A DNA stretch of 64,000 bases from Sanguibacter inulinus. GTDB taxonomy: Bacteria; Actinomycetota; Actinomycetes; Actinomycetales; Cellulomonadaceae. The notes below the pieces were generated by a model that was given only the letters and a program-made list of their open reading frames with translations, was not told the origin of the DNA and searched no databases. The stretch's first letter is position 1. Each line of letters starts with the position of its first letter. Made by a program: the position numbers and the translations under genes. Positions 26,691 to 35,285 of the stretch are shown here, in pieces. Where the stretch lies: positions 1-64,000 of the forward strand of contig NZ_JACBYE010000023.1 of NCBI RefSeq assembly GCF_013415325.1, given 5' to 3'.

Positions 26691-27326
26691 ATGAGGATGT
26701 CCGAGCTGGCTGCCGCGTCGGAGGTCCCGGTCGCGACCATCAAGTACTACCTGCGCGAGAGGCTGCTGCCCGAGGGGCGGCGTACCTCCGCGACCCAGGC
26801 TGTGTATACCGACGACCACCTCGCCCGGCTCGGCGTCATCCGCGCGCTCCTCGCCGCCGGCGTGAGCATCGCCCGGGCCCGGGACGTGATCGCGGCCCTC
26901 GACTCGCCGCCCTCGGGCCCCTACGACTTGCTGGGCGTGGCGCACTCGGCCGTCGCCCCCGAAGGGCGCCCGGTCGGGGACCCGACCGAGGCTCGCAGGC
27001 TCTACGAGAGGCTGGGAGGGGCGGCCGACGAGTGCGAGCCCGGTCTGCTCGCGGGGCTCGCGCAGTCGCTCGACACCCTCAAGCAGGCGGGTTTCACCGT
27101 GCCCCCAGAGGTCCTCGAAACCTACGTCACCGCGGCCCGTCGCATCGCGGAGGCCGAGATCGACGGCATCCCGACAGGCTCGCCCGAGAGTGCCGTGGAG
27201 TACGTCGTGCTCGGGACCGTGCTCACGGAGCCGCTGATCCTCGCGCTGCGGCGAGCGGCCCAGCAGGTGGTCTCGGCGGAACGGTTCACGGGGGACGACG
27301 CTGGCCGGTCGGGCGCAGAGGCCTGA
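26691..27326 (+). CDS. MerR-family transcriptional regulator
   Basis: 211-aa MerR protein with the winged helix-turn-helix at the very N-terminus (MSELAAASEVPVATIKYYLR) and a long helix following. The C-terminal 100 residues have no cysteines arranged for metal binding, so a small organic inducer is more likely than a metal. ATG at 26691 gives the canonical family start; an open frame upstream crosses the operator. Divergent from the DUF4188 gene with a shared dyad in between. Confidence 0.9.
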   Translation: MRMSELAAASEVPVATIKYYLRERLLPEGRRTSATQAVYTDDHLARLGVIRALLAAGVSIARARDVIAALDSPPSGPYDLLGVAHSAVAPEGRPVGDPTEARRLYERLGGAADECEPGLLAGLAQSLDTLKQAGFTVPPEVLETYVTAARRIAEAEIDGIPTGSPESAVEYVVLGTVLTEPLILALRRAAQQVVSAERFTGDDAGRSGAEA

Positions 27327-27445
27327 GACTCTGTCGTCCGCCAGGCTGGCCGTGAGCAGCACCGCCAGAGAGCAGGAGCAGTCGCGCGGAGCACGGCGCG
27401 GGGCCGACGCGGAGCACGGCGCAGCGCGCGGCCTAGGCTAGATCC

Positions 27446-27916
27446 ATGCTGACCTTCGTCCCGGTGCCCGTCGACGCCGAACCCGCTGCGACGCTGCTCG
27501 GTGAGTACTTCACCTCGAGGGAGCTCGGGTTCACCGGCGGCACCTACCAGGTCTTCACCCCCGACCCTGCGAGGTTCACGCCACCCGCGGGGACGTTCCT
27601 GGTCGGGCTGGACGAGGACGGCACGGCTGTCGGCTGCGGCGGGGTCCGCCGGATCGACGACGCCCCGGACGGAGCGGTGCGCTTCGAGGTCAAGCATCTG
27701 TGGTTGCGCCCCTCGACCCGTGGCAAGGGCTACGGCCGCGCGCTGCTCACCGCCCTCGAAGAAGCCGCTGCTGCGCTCGGTGCCTCGCGCACGGTGCTCG
27801 ACACCAACGCCTCGCTCGCTGCCGCCGCGGGGCTGTACAGGTCGAGCGGGTACGCGGATGTCCCCGCCTACAACGACAACCCCAACGCGACGCACTGGTA
27901 CGCCAAAGACCTCTGA
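27446..27916 (+). CDS. GNAT-family N-acetyltransferase
   Basis: 156-aa GNAT protein. The acetyl-CoA-binding motif is RPSTRGKGYGRALL near residue 90, followed by a helix and the ASLAAAAGLYRSSGY segment typical of motif B. Substrate unknown. It lies alone between the MerR gene and a terminator; the 119 bp upstream (27327-27445) carry a duplicated CGCGGAGCACGGCGC word and no clear operator. Confidence 0.9.
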   Translation: MLTFVPVPVDAEPAATLLGEYFTSRELGFTGGTYQVFTPDPARFTPPAGTFLVGLDEDGTAVGCGGVRRIDDAPDGAVRFEVKHLWLRPSTRGKGYGRALLTALEEAAAALGASRTVLDTNASLAAAAGLYRSSGYADVPAYNDNPNATHWYAKDL

Positions 27917-27919
27917 CAG

Positions 27920-27957
27920 CGACGAGGGCCGAGCAGTCGTCTGCCCGGCCCTCGTCG
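27920..27957. terminator. Bidirectional terminator hairpin
   Basis: CGACGAGGGCC at 27920-27930 pairs perfectly with GGCCCTCGTCG at 27947-27957, between the convergent GNAT and lamin-tail genes. Confidence 0.8.
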
Positions 27958-28004
27958 TCGTGCTGTCGTGCTCAGCGGTGCTGATCGCGTCAGACCCGCT
28001 CGCG

Positions 28005-30830
28005 TCAGACCCTGTCGCGCCGAGCAGGTCGGCGGGCGGCCAGGACGGTCGCCCCGGCGAGCACGAGGACCATCGCGGCCAGGACGGCGCCACGGCCGTC
28101 CAGCCCGGTCGACGCGAGCGGCCCGCTCGCGGCAGACCCGCCGCCCACGCGACCCGGTGCGCCGGCTGCTGCGACGATCTCGATCTCCTGCCACCCGATG
28201 ATCGCGCCGGTCGAGTCCAGGACCACGAGGCGGTGGAGGCCGACAGGGACGTCAGCCGGGATCGTCACGCGGACGGTCCCGTCGGCGGCCACGACGGGCG
28301 AGCCGAGCAGGCGGGGCTCGGAGTGCAGCCACACGTAGACGGTCTGGCCCGCGTACCGGGGGTCGACCGTGATCGTCACCGCCTGACCCGGGACAGCGGT
28401 CGTCGGTGCGGCGATGCTGCCACGGGTCGCGTCGGTGAGGAGCGTGGTGTCGACAGGGGTCGTCGCGGGAGCCGGTGACCCGGGCGTGCCCGGGGTGCCA
28501 GGCGCAGGCTCACCGGGGGCGGGCTCGCCGGGGACCGGCTGACCCGGCTCGCCCGGGGTGGGCTCGCCAGGTTCTCCAGGTTCACCGGGCTCCCCAGGCT
28601 CGGTCGGGCTCTCCGCGCACGGGAAGGTCCCGGTGCGCAGCGAGTACCCGTCGGTGTCGTTGTCGTCCGCGTAGAAGGTCGCGCGCGAGCCGTCGACGCA
28701 GGTGGCGGCGTCGGCGATCGCGAAGCCCTCGTTGGCGAGACCGGTGTCGGCCGAGGCCGGTGCCTCGTACACCGTGGTCGCCGTGAAGGCACCGGCGTCG
28801 TCGATCTCGAAGAGTGCTGTCCGCCCGGAGCAGGCCTCGTCGCACGCCACCCAGAGGGCGTCGAGGTCGGCGTCGAACTGCACGTCGGCCACGAGGTCGA
28901 AGGGAGTCTCCATCGCGGCGACCCGGACGAAGCTGCCGTCGTCGAGGAGCGCGTAGGCGTAGACGCCCGCCGTGCCCTCGACGCCGACGACGAAGAGCCC
29001 GTCGCCGTGGCCGGGGTAGCTCGCCGGGGCGTAGGCCGAGCCTGTGCGCTGGTCGACGAAGCCCTGCGCGGTGAGGAAGGTGTCCGGCACCCAGGTGATG
29101 CCCTCGAGGCCGGCGTTGGCGCCGAGGCCCGGGAAGTCGGCAGCGAGGTTCCACTCGTCGGTGGCCACCAGGGTCGTCGCGTCGCCCGTGACGTCGTAGC
29201 GCAGGACCGAGGGCCGGCTCACCGACGACTGGTCGTTGTTGCGCTCGGTCGAGACGTAGACGCCTCCGCCTGAGGAGTCGGCGGCGACCGTGACACCCTC
29301 GGCGTCGACTGCGCCGCCACCGTCGGGGTAGCGGAGCGTCTTGCCCGCGGACCAGCCGGCTGCTGTCGTCGGGGCCCACCCGCCGTCACCGCCGGCGACG
29401 ATCTTGTAGAGCAGGCCGTCGCCGTTCTGCACGGCCCACAGGGTGCCGGGAGCGGCCGAGCCCGAGGGCTCGTAGTCCAGCCCGCTGAGGTCACCCGAGA
29501 AGGTGTCGACAGCGTCGAGCGGGACCTCGTCGGGTCCGCCCGGCCACGGCTGCGGGGTGAGCACGCCCTCGCAGGTGTTCGCGGTGCCGCGGGTCGCGGC
29601 GAGCGTCGTGGTGATGTCACCGGTGCCGTCGGGGCAACGACCGTAGGAGGCGCCCGGGTCAGCGGTCCACGTGTGCTCGTCGACGACGGTTCCGTCGCTC
29701 GAGCGCAGCTGGAGGGTGCCTGCGCTGGCGAGCGGCAGGTCGAGGGCGAGGAATCCGGCGGGTGCCAGGGACGTGCCGGCCGAGACCGTCGCCGTGCCGG
29801 TCGTGCCGGTGCCGTCGGTCGCCGTGAGCGTGTACCCGTCGAGGGGGACGGCAGACGCGCCGATGCTCGTGAGCTCGACCCAGTCGCCCGAGGTCGAGAC
29901 CTCGTTGACCCGTACAGGCGAGGAGCAGTCGTTCGGGGCGCCCTTGGTCGAGACCGTCGTAGTCGTCATGTCACCGGTGCCGTCCGGGCAGCGCCCGTAG
30001 GAGACGAGCGAGTGCACGGTCCAGGAGTGGTCGGCGACCAGGGTGCCGGTCGTGTCGTAGAGCCTGACCGAGTCCGCGTTGCCGAGGCCGAAGTCGAAGC
30101 CGACAGGGTTGGAGCCGGACACCTGGTCGATGACGAAGAAGGCGCCGGGCTCGACGACCGAGCCCGCGGGCAGCGTGTACGGCGTCCGCGCGTCGTCGTC
30201 GTCGCGGAAGGTGAAGCCCGAGACGTCGACGGGCCCGGTGCCTGTCGTGGTGAGCTCGACCCAGTCGGTGTCGTCACCGTTCGACTCGACCTCGTTGACG
30301 ACGAGGTCGGCGGTCGCGCCGGGGGTGGCGCAGTCGTTGGCAGCGCCCTTGGTCGGGCTCGCGGTGGTGGCGAACGGCCCCGTGCCGTCGGGGCAGCGTC
30401 CGAGGGTGGTCGGGCTGTGCTCGGTCCACGCGTGCTCGTCGACCACCGTGGTGCCGTCGGTGTCGTGCAGGCGGACGAGGTCCTCGCCCCCGAGGCCGAA
30501 GCCGAAGGCTGCCTCGTCGAGGACGAGATATCCGTCGGCGGCGATGATCGTCCCGGAGGGGATCGTGTACGACGGGGTGCCCTTGCTGTCGGAGAGCACG
30601 AGACCCGAGGCGTCGACCGGGACCGTCGAGGTGTTCTTCAGCTCGACCCAGTCGCCCGGGTCGCCGTCCTTCGACTCGATCTCGTTGATGACGACGCCGG
30701 TCAGGGCGGCAGGTGCCGCGGGCGGGTCGGTGACAGCGAGGGCGGGAGAGGCGGCGAGGGTGACGAGGCTGCTGGCGGCGAGGGTGCTGGCGATCAGCAT
30801 CGCCCCAGGCCGGAGGGAGGGCGCGCGCAT
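28005..30830 (-). CDS. Sortase-anchored surface protein with three lamin-tail domains and a phytase/esterase-like propeller
   Basis: 941-aa secreted protein. A signal peptide ends near residue 32 (ASPALA). Three lamin-tail domains follow at about 45-150, 176-285 and 306-402, each opening with VVNEVES- or VINEIES-like sequence and closing with GRCPDGTG. Residues about 435-790 look like a beta-propeller of the esterase-like phytase/SdiA-regulated type (LDYEPSG, then EGVTV and NEGFAIAD). A PGEP-repeat linker, an Ig-like module and an LASTG sortase signal with a membrane anchor and RRPARRDRV tail end the protein. ATG at 30830 has only a weak ribosome binding site. Probably a cell-wall-bound phosphoesterase or DNA/phosphate-scavenging factor; activity is inferred. 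Confidence 0.82.
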   Translation of the reverse strand: MRAPSLRPGAMLIASTLAASSLVTLAASPALAVTDPPAAPAALTGVVINEIESKDGDPGDWVELKNTSTVPVDASGLVLSDSKGTPSYTIPSGTIIAADGYLVLDEAAFGFGLGGEDLVRLHDTDGTTVVDEHAWTEHSPTTLGRCPDGTGPFATTASPTKGAANDCATPGATADLVVNEVESNGDDTDWVELTTTGTGPVDVSGFTFRDDDDARTPYTLPAGSVVEPGAFFVIDQVSGSNPVGFDFGLGNADSVRLYDTTGTLVADHSWTVHSLVSYGRCPDGTGDMTTTTVSTKGAPNDCSSPVRVNEVSTSGDWVELTSIGASAVPLDGYTLTATDGTGTTGTATVSAGTSLAPAGFLALDLPLASAGTLQLRSSDGTVVDEHTWTADPGASYGRCPDGTGDITTTLAATRGTANTCEGVLTPQPWPGGPDEVPLDAVDTFSGDLSGLDYEPSGSAAPGTLWAVQNGDGLLYKIVAGGDGGWAPTTAAGWSAGKTLRYPDGGGAVDAEGVTVAADSSGGGVYVSTERNNDQSSVSRPSVLRYDVTGDATTLVATDEWNLAADFPGLGANAGLEGITWVPDTFLTAQGFVDQRTGSAYAPASYPGHGDGLFVVGVEGTAGVYAYALLDDGSFVRVAAMETPFDLVADVQFDADLDALWVACDEACSGRTALFEIDDAGAFTATTVYEAPASADTGLANEGFAIADAATCVDGSRATFYADDNDTDGYSLRTGTFPCAESPTEPGEPGEPGEPGEPTPGEPGQPVPGEPAPGEPAPGTPGTPGSPAPATTPVDTTLLTDATRGSIAAPTTAVPGQAVTITVDPRYAGQTVYVWLHSEPRLLGSPVVAADGTVRVTIPADVPVGLHRLVVLDSTGAIIGWQEIEIVAAAGAPGRVGGGSAASGPLASTGLDGRGAVLAAMVLVLAGATVLAARRPARRDRV

Positions 30831-30944
30831 GCGTATCCGTTCGTCGAGGCAGAGGTGCGGCCACTGTCCCGGAGCCAGGCGTAGGTGGGGTGAACGGGAG
30901 GTGGCGTGGCGGGCGCTGCCTGCTGAACTATGGGCTGACGGCGG

Positions 30945-30974
30945 ACGGCCCGCCCCCAGAGCGGGACGGGCCGT
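30945..30974. terminator. Terminator hairpin after the CNNM pair
   Basis: ACGGCCCG at 30945-30952 pairs with CGGGCCGT at 30967-30974, just past the stop of the minus-strand CNNM gene at 31030. Confidence 0.65.
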
Positions 30975-31029
30975 GCGGTGCGTGCCGTGCTGTCTCAGCC
31001 GACGTCGGCCGGGCTGGTGCGCCCGGACC

Positions 31030-32058
31030 TCAGGCGTGCTGGAGCGTGGGCTCCTCGGGTGCGCGCGGGAACAGCCGCGAGAGGACGTCCGAGAGGGTGA
31101 TGACCCCCAGGATCGTCTCTTCGTCGGTGACGATCGCGAGGTGGTTGCGGGTCTCGCGCATGGTCGCCAGCGCGCTGTACACGGGCGTGTCGGGCGCGAA
31201 GGACGGGACCTCGCGGACGAGGTGCGTGATCGGCCTGTCGTCCGGCTCGCCGAGGGTGTCGCGGACGTGCACCACACCCGTGATCGACTCGATGTCGCCC
31301 ACCAGGATGCGCAGGTGACCCGACTCGCGCGTGGCGTCCTGCACGGCCGAGACCGTGGCTCCGCTCGGGACTGTCGTCGGGCGGCCGTCACCCCGCACGA
31401 GGTCGCGCACCGTGAGCGTCTGGAGGTCCAGGGCTCCGGCCAGCTGTCCGACATAGGACGCGTCGAGGGCCCCGACGTTCGCGGAGTGCTCGACCAGGTG
31501 GCGCAGGTCGTCAGGGTTCTGACCGTTGGTGACCTGCGCGGCCGGCTCGACGCCGACCTTGACCAGGCACCAGTTCGCCATCGAGTTGAGGGCGATGAGC
31601 AGCGGCCGGGTGAACCACATGAAGACGCGCATGGGGATCGCGAGCATCGTCGCGGAGGTCTCCGGGTGCGCGATGGCCCACGACTTCGGTGCCATCTCGC
31701 CGACCACCAGGTGCAGGAAGGTCACGATGACCAGCGCCAGGACGAAGCCGGCAACGTCGGCCAGCCACAGCGGCGAGCCCCACGTCTCGAAGAGCGGGGT
31801 GAGCCAGTGGTGCACGGCGGGCTTGGTGACGGCGCCCAGGGCGAGGGCGCACGCGGTGATGCCGAGCTGGGAACCGGCGAGCAGGACCGTGAGCTCGGTC
31901 GAGCTGCGCAGCGCCGCCCGTGCCGAGCGGCTGGTCGGTGCCGCGTCTTCGAGCCTGTGCCGCTTGGCGGCGAGGAGCGCGAACTCCACGGCGACGAAGA
32001 AGGCGCTCAGGGCGATGAGCACTGCGGTGATGACGAGGATGGTCCACGGGTTGCTCAT
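31030..32058 (-). CDS. CNNM/HlyC-CorC-family membrane protein, short form
   Basis: 342-aa protein with an N-terminal DUF21 transmembrane domain (four helices, about residues 5-180, with SGxxxGIT-type AGSQLGITACALALG and GEMAPKSWA) and a cytosolic CBS pair (about 200-330). It lacks the C-terminal CorC_HlyC domain that its upstream neighbour has. The family transports or regulates Mg2+/divalent cations. The ATG overlaps the neighbour's stop in ATGA, suggesting a coupled hetero-oligomer. Confidence 0.9.
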   Translation of the reverse strand: MSNPWTILVITAVLIALSAFFVAVEFALLAAKRHRLEDAAPTSRSARAALRSSTELTVLLAGSQLGITACALALGAVTKPAVHHWLTPLFETWGSPLWLADVAGFVLALVIVTFLHLVVGEMAPKSWAIAHPETSATMLAIPMRVFMWFTRPLLIALNSMANWCLVKVGVEPAAQVTNGQNPDDLRHLVEHSANVGALDASYVGQLAGALDLQTLTVRDLVRGDGRPTTVPSGATVSAVQDATRESGHLRILVGDIESITGVVHVRDTLGEPDDRPITHLVREVPSFAPDTPVYSALATMRETRNHLAIVTDEETILGVITLSDVLSRLFPRAPEEPTLQHA

Positions 32059-33482
32059 CGTGCGTCCTCTCCGTCGTCGACGGTCGTGGCGTGGTCGGTG
32101 ACCAGGCCAGGGCCGGGTTCGGGGTCAGGGGGGTCGGCGGGCATGAGGACACGCACCAGGGCTGGCACGTGCCGCTCGACGTCGAGGACCTCGACGGACA
32201 TCCACACCACCTCGGGCTCCTCCGCGGACGCGAGGTCTGCGGGGTCGAGGGGCAGCTGGACCAGTACGCGGGTCCCGACTGTGGGCAGCGAGCCGTGCTC
32301 GGCGATCACGAGTCCGGCGATCGTCTCGTAGTCGCCGCGCGGGACGTCGTGCTCGAGCGCACGCTCGACCTCGTCGATGTGCACGTCGCCGGCCATGACC
32401 CAGGTGCCGTCGTCGTCGCGCGGGGCGATCGTCGGGGTGGCGGGGTCGTGCTCGTCGGTGATCTCCCCGACGAGCTCTTCGGCGAGGTCTTCGGCGGTGA
32501 GCACGCCGGCGAAGCCGCCGTACTCGTCGATGACGCAGGCCAGCTGGTTGTGGGTCGACGTGAGGTGGTTGAGGGCGTCGGGCAGGGTCATCGTGGTGGG
32601 GATCATCACGGCGGGACGCATGAAGGTCGTCACCGTGGTGTCACCGCTCCACCGCGCCCGCAGCACGTCGTCGAGGTGGACGACGCCGAGGACCTGGTCG
32701 TCCTCGGACAGCACGGGGTAGCGCGAGTGGCCGCGGGACATGGTCTCGCGCACGTGGTCGAGGGTGTCGTCGTCGTGCAGCACGTCGACCCGCGACCGCG
32801 GGATCATCGCGTGCTCGGCGTCCTGCTCGGGGAAGTCGAGGATCCGGTCGAGCAGGACCGAGAGCTCGGCGGGCAGGTCGCCGCTGAGGCGAGAGTCGGC
32901 CACGATGTGCTCGAGGTCCCGGGCCGTCGCCGAGTGCTCGACGTCGTGCACGGGCTCGATCTTCAGCGCACGCAGCAGCAGGTTCGACGCCTGGTCGAAG
33001 ATCGTGATGAGCCAGCCGAACACCTTGAGGTAGACGGTCGTGGACGTCGCCAGCCAGAGGGCGACAGGTTCGGGGCGCGCGATCGCGAGGTTCTTGGGGA
33101 ACAGCTCGCCGAAGAGCATCTGCACGAAAGTCGAGAAGACCAGCGCGAGGACGGTCCCGACGGCGATGCCGACGCCCGTCGGCACACCGACGCCGCCGAG
33201 GGCCTCACCGAGGGCTTGCCCGACGAGGGGCTCGGCGACGTAGCCGACGAGCAGGGTGGTCACGGTGATGCCCAGCTGGGCACCGGACAGCATGAAGGAG
33301 GTCCGCCGGGTGACGGCCAGGGCGCGCTTGGCGCCGGCGTCCCCGGCAGCGGCGCGGGCGTTCAACCTGGACCGGTCGACCGCCATGTACGCGAACTCTT
33401 GGGCGACGAAGTAGCCGGTCGCTGCTGTGATCAGCACGATGACCGCTACTCCGAGCAGGAGGGTCAGGATCCACACGGGCAC
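32055..33482 (-). CDS. CNNM/HlyC-CorC-family membrane protein, full-length
   Basis: 475-aa DUF21 (about 1-190), CBS pair (about 205-330) and CorC_HlyC (about 345-430) protein, the bacterial CNNM/MpfA architecture associated with Mg2+ efflux. Conserved elements include SGAQLGITVTTLLVGYVAEP and GELFPKNLAIARPE. GTG at 33482 is preceded by GAGGGG, but that ribosome binding site lies within the 3' arm of a perfect 13-bp hairpin (33485-33521), so translation may be gated by RNA structure. First gene of a two-gene unit. Confidence 0.92.
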   Translation of the reverse strand: MPVWILTLLLGVAVIVLITAATGYFVAQEFAYMAVDRSRLNARAAAGDAGAKRALAVTRRTSFMLSGAQLGITVTTLLVGYVAEPLVGQALGEALGGVGVPTGVGIAVGTVLALVFSTFVQMLFGELFPKNLAIARPEPVALWLATSTTVYLKVFGWLITIFDQASNLLLRALKIEPVHDVEHSATARDLEHIVADSRLSGDLPAELSVLLDRILDFPEQDAEHAMIPRSRVDVLHDDDTLDHVRETMSRGHSRYPVLSEDDQVLGVVHLDDVLRARWSGDTTVTTFMRPAVMIPTTMTLPDALNHLTSTHNQLACVIDEYGGFAGVLTAEDLAEELVGEITDEHDPATPTIAPRDDDGTWVMAGDVHIDEVERALEHDVPRGDYETIAGLVIAEHGSLPTVGTRVLVQLPLDPADLASAEEPEVVWMSVEVLDVERHVPALVRVLMPADPPDPEPGPGLVTDHATTVDDGEDAR

Positions 33483-33484
33483 TC

Positions 33485-33521
33485 ACATCCCCTCGTGATG
33501 TCGTTCTGCACGAGGGGATGT
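33485..33521 (-). promoter_or_regulatory. Hairpin sequestering the CNNM ribosome binding site
   Basis: ACATCCCCTCGTG at 33485-33497 (plus strand) and CACGAGGGGATGT at 33509-33521 are perfectly complementary. In the minus-strand mRNA the 3' arm carries GAGGGG and ends two nt before the GTG start. A second CCCCTC, the complement of 33554-33559, lies farther upstream in the same leader and could compete for pairing, as in a two-state switch. Confidence 0.65.
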
Positions 33522-33656
33522 CTACTGTCTGCGTCCATCATCTCTTCCGGGTGAGGGGGTAGGTAGCCAGCACAACGGCCGGCCCCGCGGGAAGGTTCCC
33601 GTGCGAGAGATCATGCCCTGCCGTGCGCCCCCGAGCAGCGTCGCGCCGCGGTCCGG

Positions 33657-33686
33657 GCCCCGGCGGGCACGATCGCCTGCCGGGGC
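33657..33686 (-). terminator. Terminator hairpin after the YceI gene
   Basis: GCCCCGGC at 33657-33664 pairs with GCCGGGGC at 33679-33686, about 28 bp past the YceI stop. Nothing else is seen in 33522-33713. Confidence 0.65.
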
Positions 33687-33713
33687 GTCCCCGCCACTGT
33701 CCCTGCCGTCCGG

Positions 33714-34394
33714 CTACTTCGCCAGGGTGAGGAGCATCTCGACGGTGCCTGTGTCCTCGACCTTGACGAAGCCGAGGTCAGGAGCGTCGACGCCGAAGTC
33801 TGAGAACGTGACGGGGATGCTGCCCGAGACCTCGACCCCCGTCGCGGTCGTCTGGGCGTCGAGGGCGACCACGACGGGTGCGCTGACGCCGGCGACCGTG
33901 AGCTCGCCCGTCGCCTGGACCGAGGTGGTGCCCTCGGTGACGCCCGAGACGTCGACGGGCTCGGTGAGGGTGAAGGTCGCCGTGGGGAACTCCGAGGTCT
34001 TAAGGATGTCGAGGAACTGGCCGTCTCGGTTGCTGTTGTCCGTCGTGATGGTGGTCATCGAGACGGTGACGTCGGCCGCGCTGAGGGAGGTCCCGTCGAT
34101 CGTCACGGTGCCCTCGACGTCGGAGGTCCGGCCCACGACGGTGACGTCCTGGCCGTTGAGCACCTCGGCGACCCTGTACCCGGCCTGCGACCCGTCGGAC
34201 ACCGTCCAGGTCCCGGCGAGGTCCTGCTCGGTCAGGCCGGGGCTCGCCCCGTCGGTCGTGGCGGTCGGCGTCGAGAGGGCCAGTGCGTCCGGCGCCTTGT
34301 CGTTCTCGATCTTGGCGTAGAGGGCGCTGCCTCCGACGGCGATCCCGGCGAGGGCGAGCAGGGCGACGACCGCGATGACGAGCTTGTGCTTCAT
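33714..34394 (-). CDS. Membrane-anchored YceI-family protein
   Basis: 226-aa protein with an N-terminal signal anchor (residues 5-25) and a YceI lipocalin-like barrel from about residue 58 (TWTVSDGSQAGYRV, then GTVTIDG and FPTATFTLTEP). YceI proteins bind isoprenoid lipids; a role in envelope stress is inferred. It is 72 bp downstream of the secreted-repeat lipoprotein on the same strand and probably cotranscribed from the ECF-type promoter at 35058-35088. Confidence 0.9.
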   Translation of the reverse strand: MKHKLVIAVVALLALAGIAVGGSALYAKIENDKAPDALALSTPTATTDGASPGLTEQDLAGTWTVSDGSQAGYRVAEVLNGQDVTVVGRTSDVEGTVTIDGTSLSAADVTVSMTTITTDNSNRDGQFLDILKTSEFPTATFTLTEPVDVSGVTEGTTSVQATGELTVAGVSAPVVVALDAQTTATGVEVSGSIPVTFSDFGVDAPDLGFVKVEDTGTVEMLLTLAK

Positions 34395-34466
34395 GGTGGT
34401 TCCTGTCCTGAGGGTGCGTGGACGGTCCCCGCCGTCGGCTGGGGACCCGTGGTGGTCTGGGTGCGG

Positions 34467-34985
34467 TCAGTAGCCGCTGGACGCGGTGGCCGACGGGGCC
34501 GGCGAGGTGATCTCTGCACCCTCGGGAGCGACGGCGAACCACGCGTCGTCCACGCCCTGGCCCGCGGTGTCGCCCGCATCGGTGTCCCCGGCGAAGGTGT
34601 ACACAGGGCGACCGTCGATCGTGACCTGCGGCTTGCCGTCGGCACCCGTGATGGTCGCGACCTCCCCGGTGACCCCGTCGACCACGGGGGCCGAGCCTGT
34701 CGGGTGCACAGGGGGCCAGGCCGTCAGGCAGTCGCCGGTGCACGCGCTCTCCCCAGACCCGGGTGTGTCTGCGGTGAAGTAGTAGACGGTCATCCCGGAA
34801 CCGTCGACGACGACCTGCCCGAGATCCGTCGAGGCTGTCGAGAGGTCCGCGGTCGCTGTCGCAGCGGGGGCGGGCTGCGTGGTGGCCGCAGGGGTGGGGG
34901 TGTTGTGGTCAGTGGTCGAGCAGGCTGCTGCGGAGAGCACGAGCGCCAGCCCGAGCGCGGCGGGGACAGCGTGAGATCGCTTCAT
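34467..34985 (-). CDS. Lipoprotein with secreted repeats (COG4315-like)
   Basis: 172-aa lipoprotein; the lipobox LSAAAC puts the lipidated Cys at residue 22, followed by a Thr/Ala/Pro-rich spacer. Two copies of the PF03640-type repeat are visible: GMTVYYFTADTPGSGESACTGDC with LTAWPPV, and GKPQVTIDGRPVYTFAGD. AAGGAG lies before the ATG at 34985. It is divergent from an ECF sigma factor and has a matching ECF-type promoter, so it is likely a member of that sigma factor's regulon, possibly with an envelope redox or stress role. Confidence 0.9.
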   Translation of the reverse strand: MKRSHAVPAALGLALVLSAAACSTTDHNTPTPAATTQPAPAATATADLSTASTDLGQVVVDGSGMTVYYFTADTPGSGESACTGDCLTAWPPVHPTGSAPVVDGVTGEVATITGADGKPQVTIDGRPVYTFAGDTDAGDTAGQGVDDAWFAVAPEGAEITSPAPSATASSGY

Positions 34986-35057
34986 GGGAGTGCTCCTTCG
35001 AGGTGGGGGACCCGGCGGCCGGGTGGTCCGGGGCCGTCGAGAAGGTCTGTCGCCAGG

Positions 35058-35088
35058 AGAGACGGGGCAGGGGACGAGAAGGTTCACC
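35058..35088 (-). promoter_or_regulatory. ECF-type promoter of the lipoprotein/YceI unit
   Basis: On the minus strand GGTGAAC (35088-35082), 15 bp, then CCCGTCTCT (35066-35058). Both elements and the spacing match the promoter facing the sigma gene at 35150-35180. Confidence 0.78.
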
Positions 35089-35149
35089 GGGCTCTCTCGA
35101 CGGTCCGCCGCGATGTCCGGCGCCCCGGCCCAGACAGGTGCGGGACGGC

Positions 35150-35180
35150 GGTGAACTTCTGGAGGGCCTGTCCCGTCTCT
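35150..35180 (+). promoter_or_regulatory. ECF-type autoregulatory promoter of the sigma/anti-sigma operon
   Basis: GGTGAAC at 35150-35156, a 15-bp spacer, CCCGTCTCT at 35172-35180. The TGAAC and CGTC cores are typical ECF -35/-10 elements and resemble what is known for mycobacterial SigL. Confidence 0.78.
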
Positions 35181-35285
35181 AGGACAGAGGACACTGTGGA
35201 CAGACGATCGGCGAGGAGCTCAGATGGACACGCGCAGGACGGCGGCACCCCAGCTCGGGTGCCTCCACGGCACGTGGGGCGGCTG

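Noticed and set aside
30831-31454. Upstream extension of the lamin-tail protein frame
   Set aside because: Overlaps the CNNM gene and terminator; the signal peptide starts at 30830.
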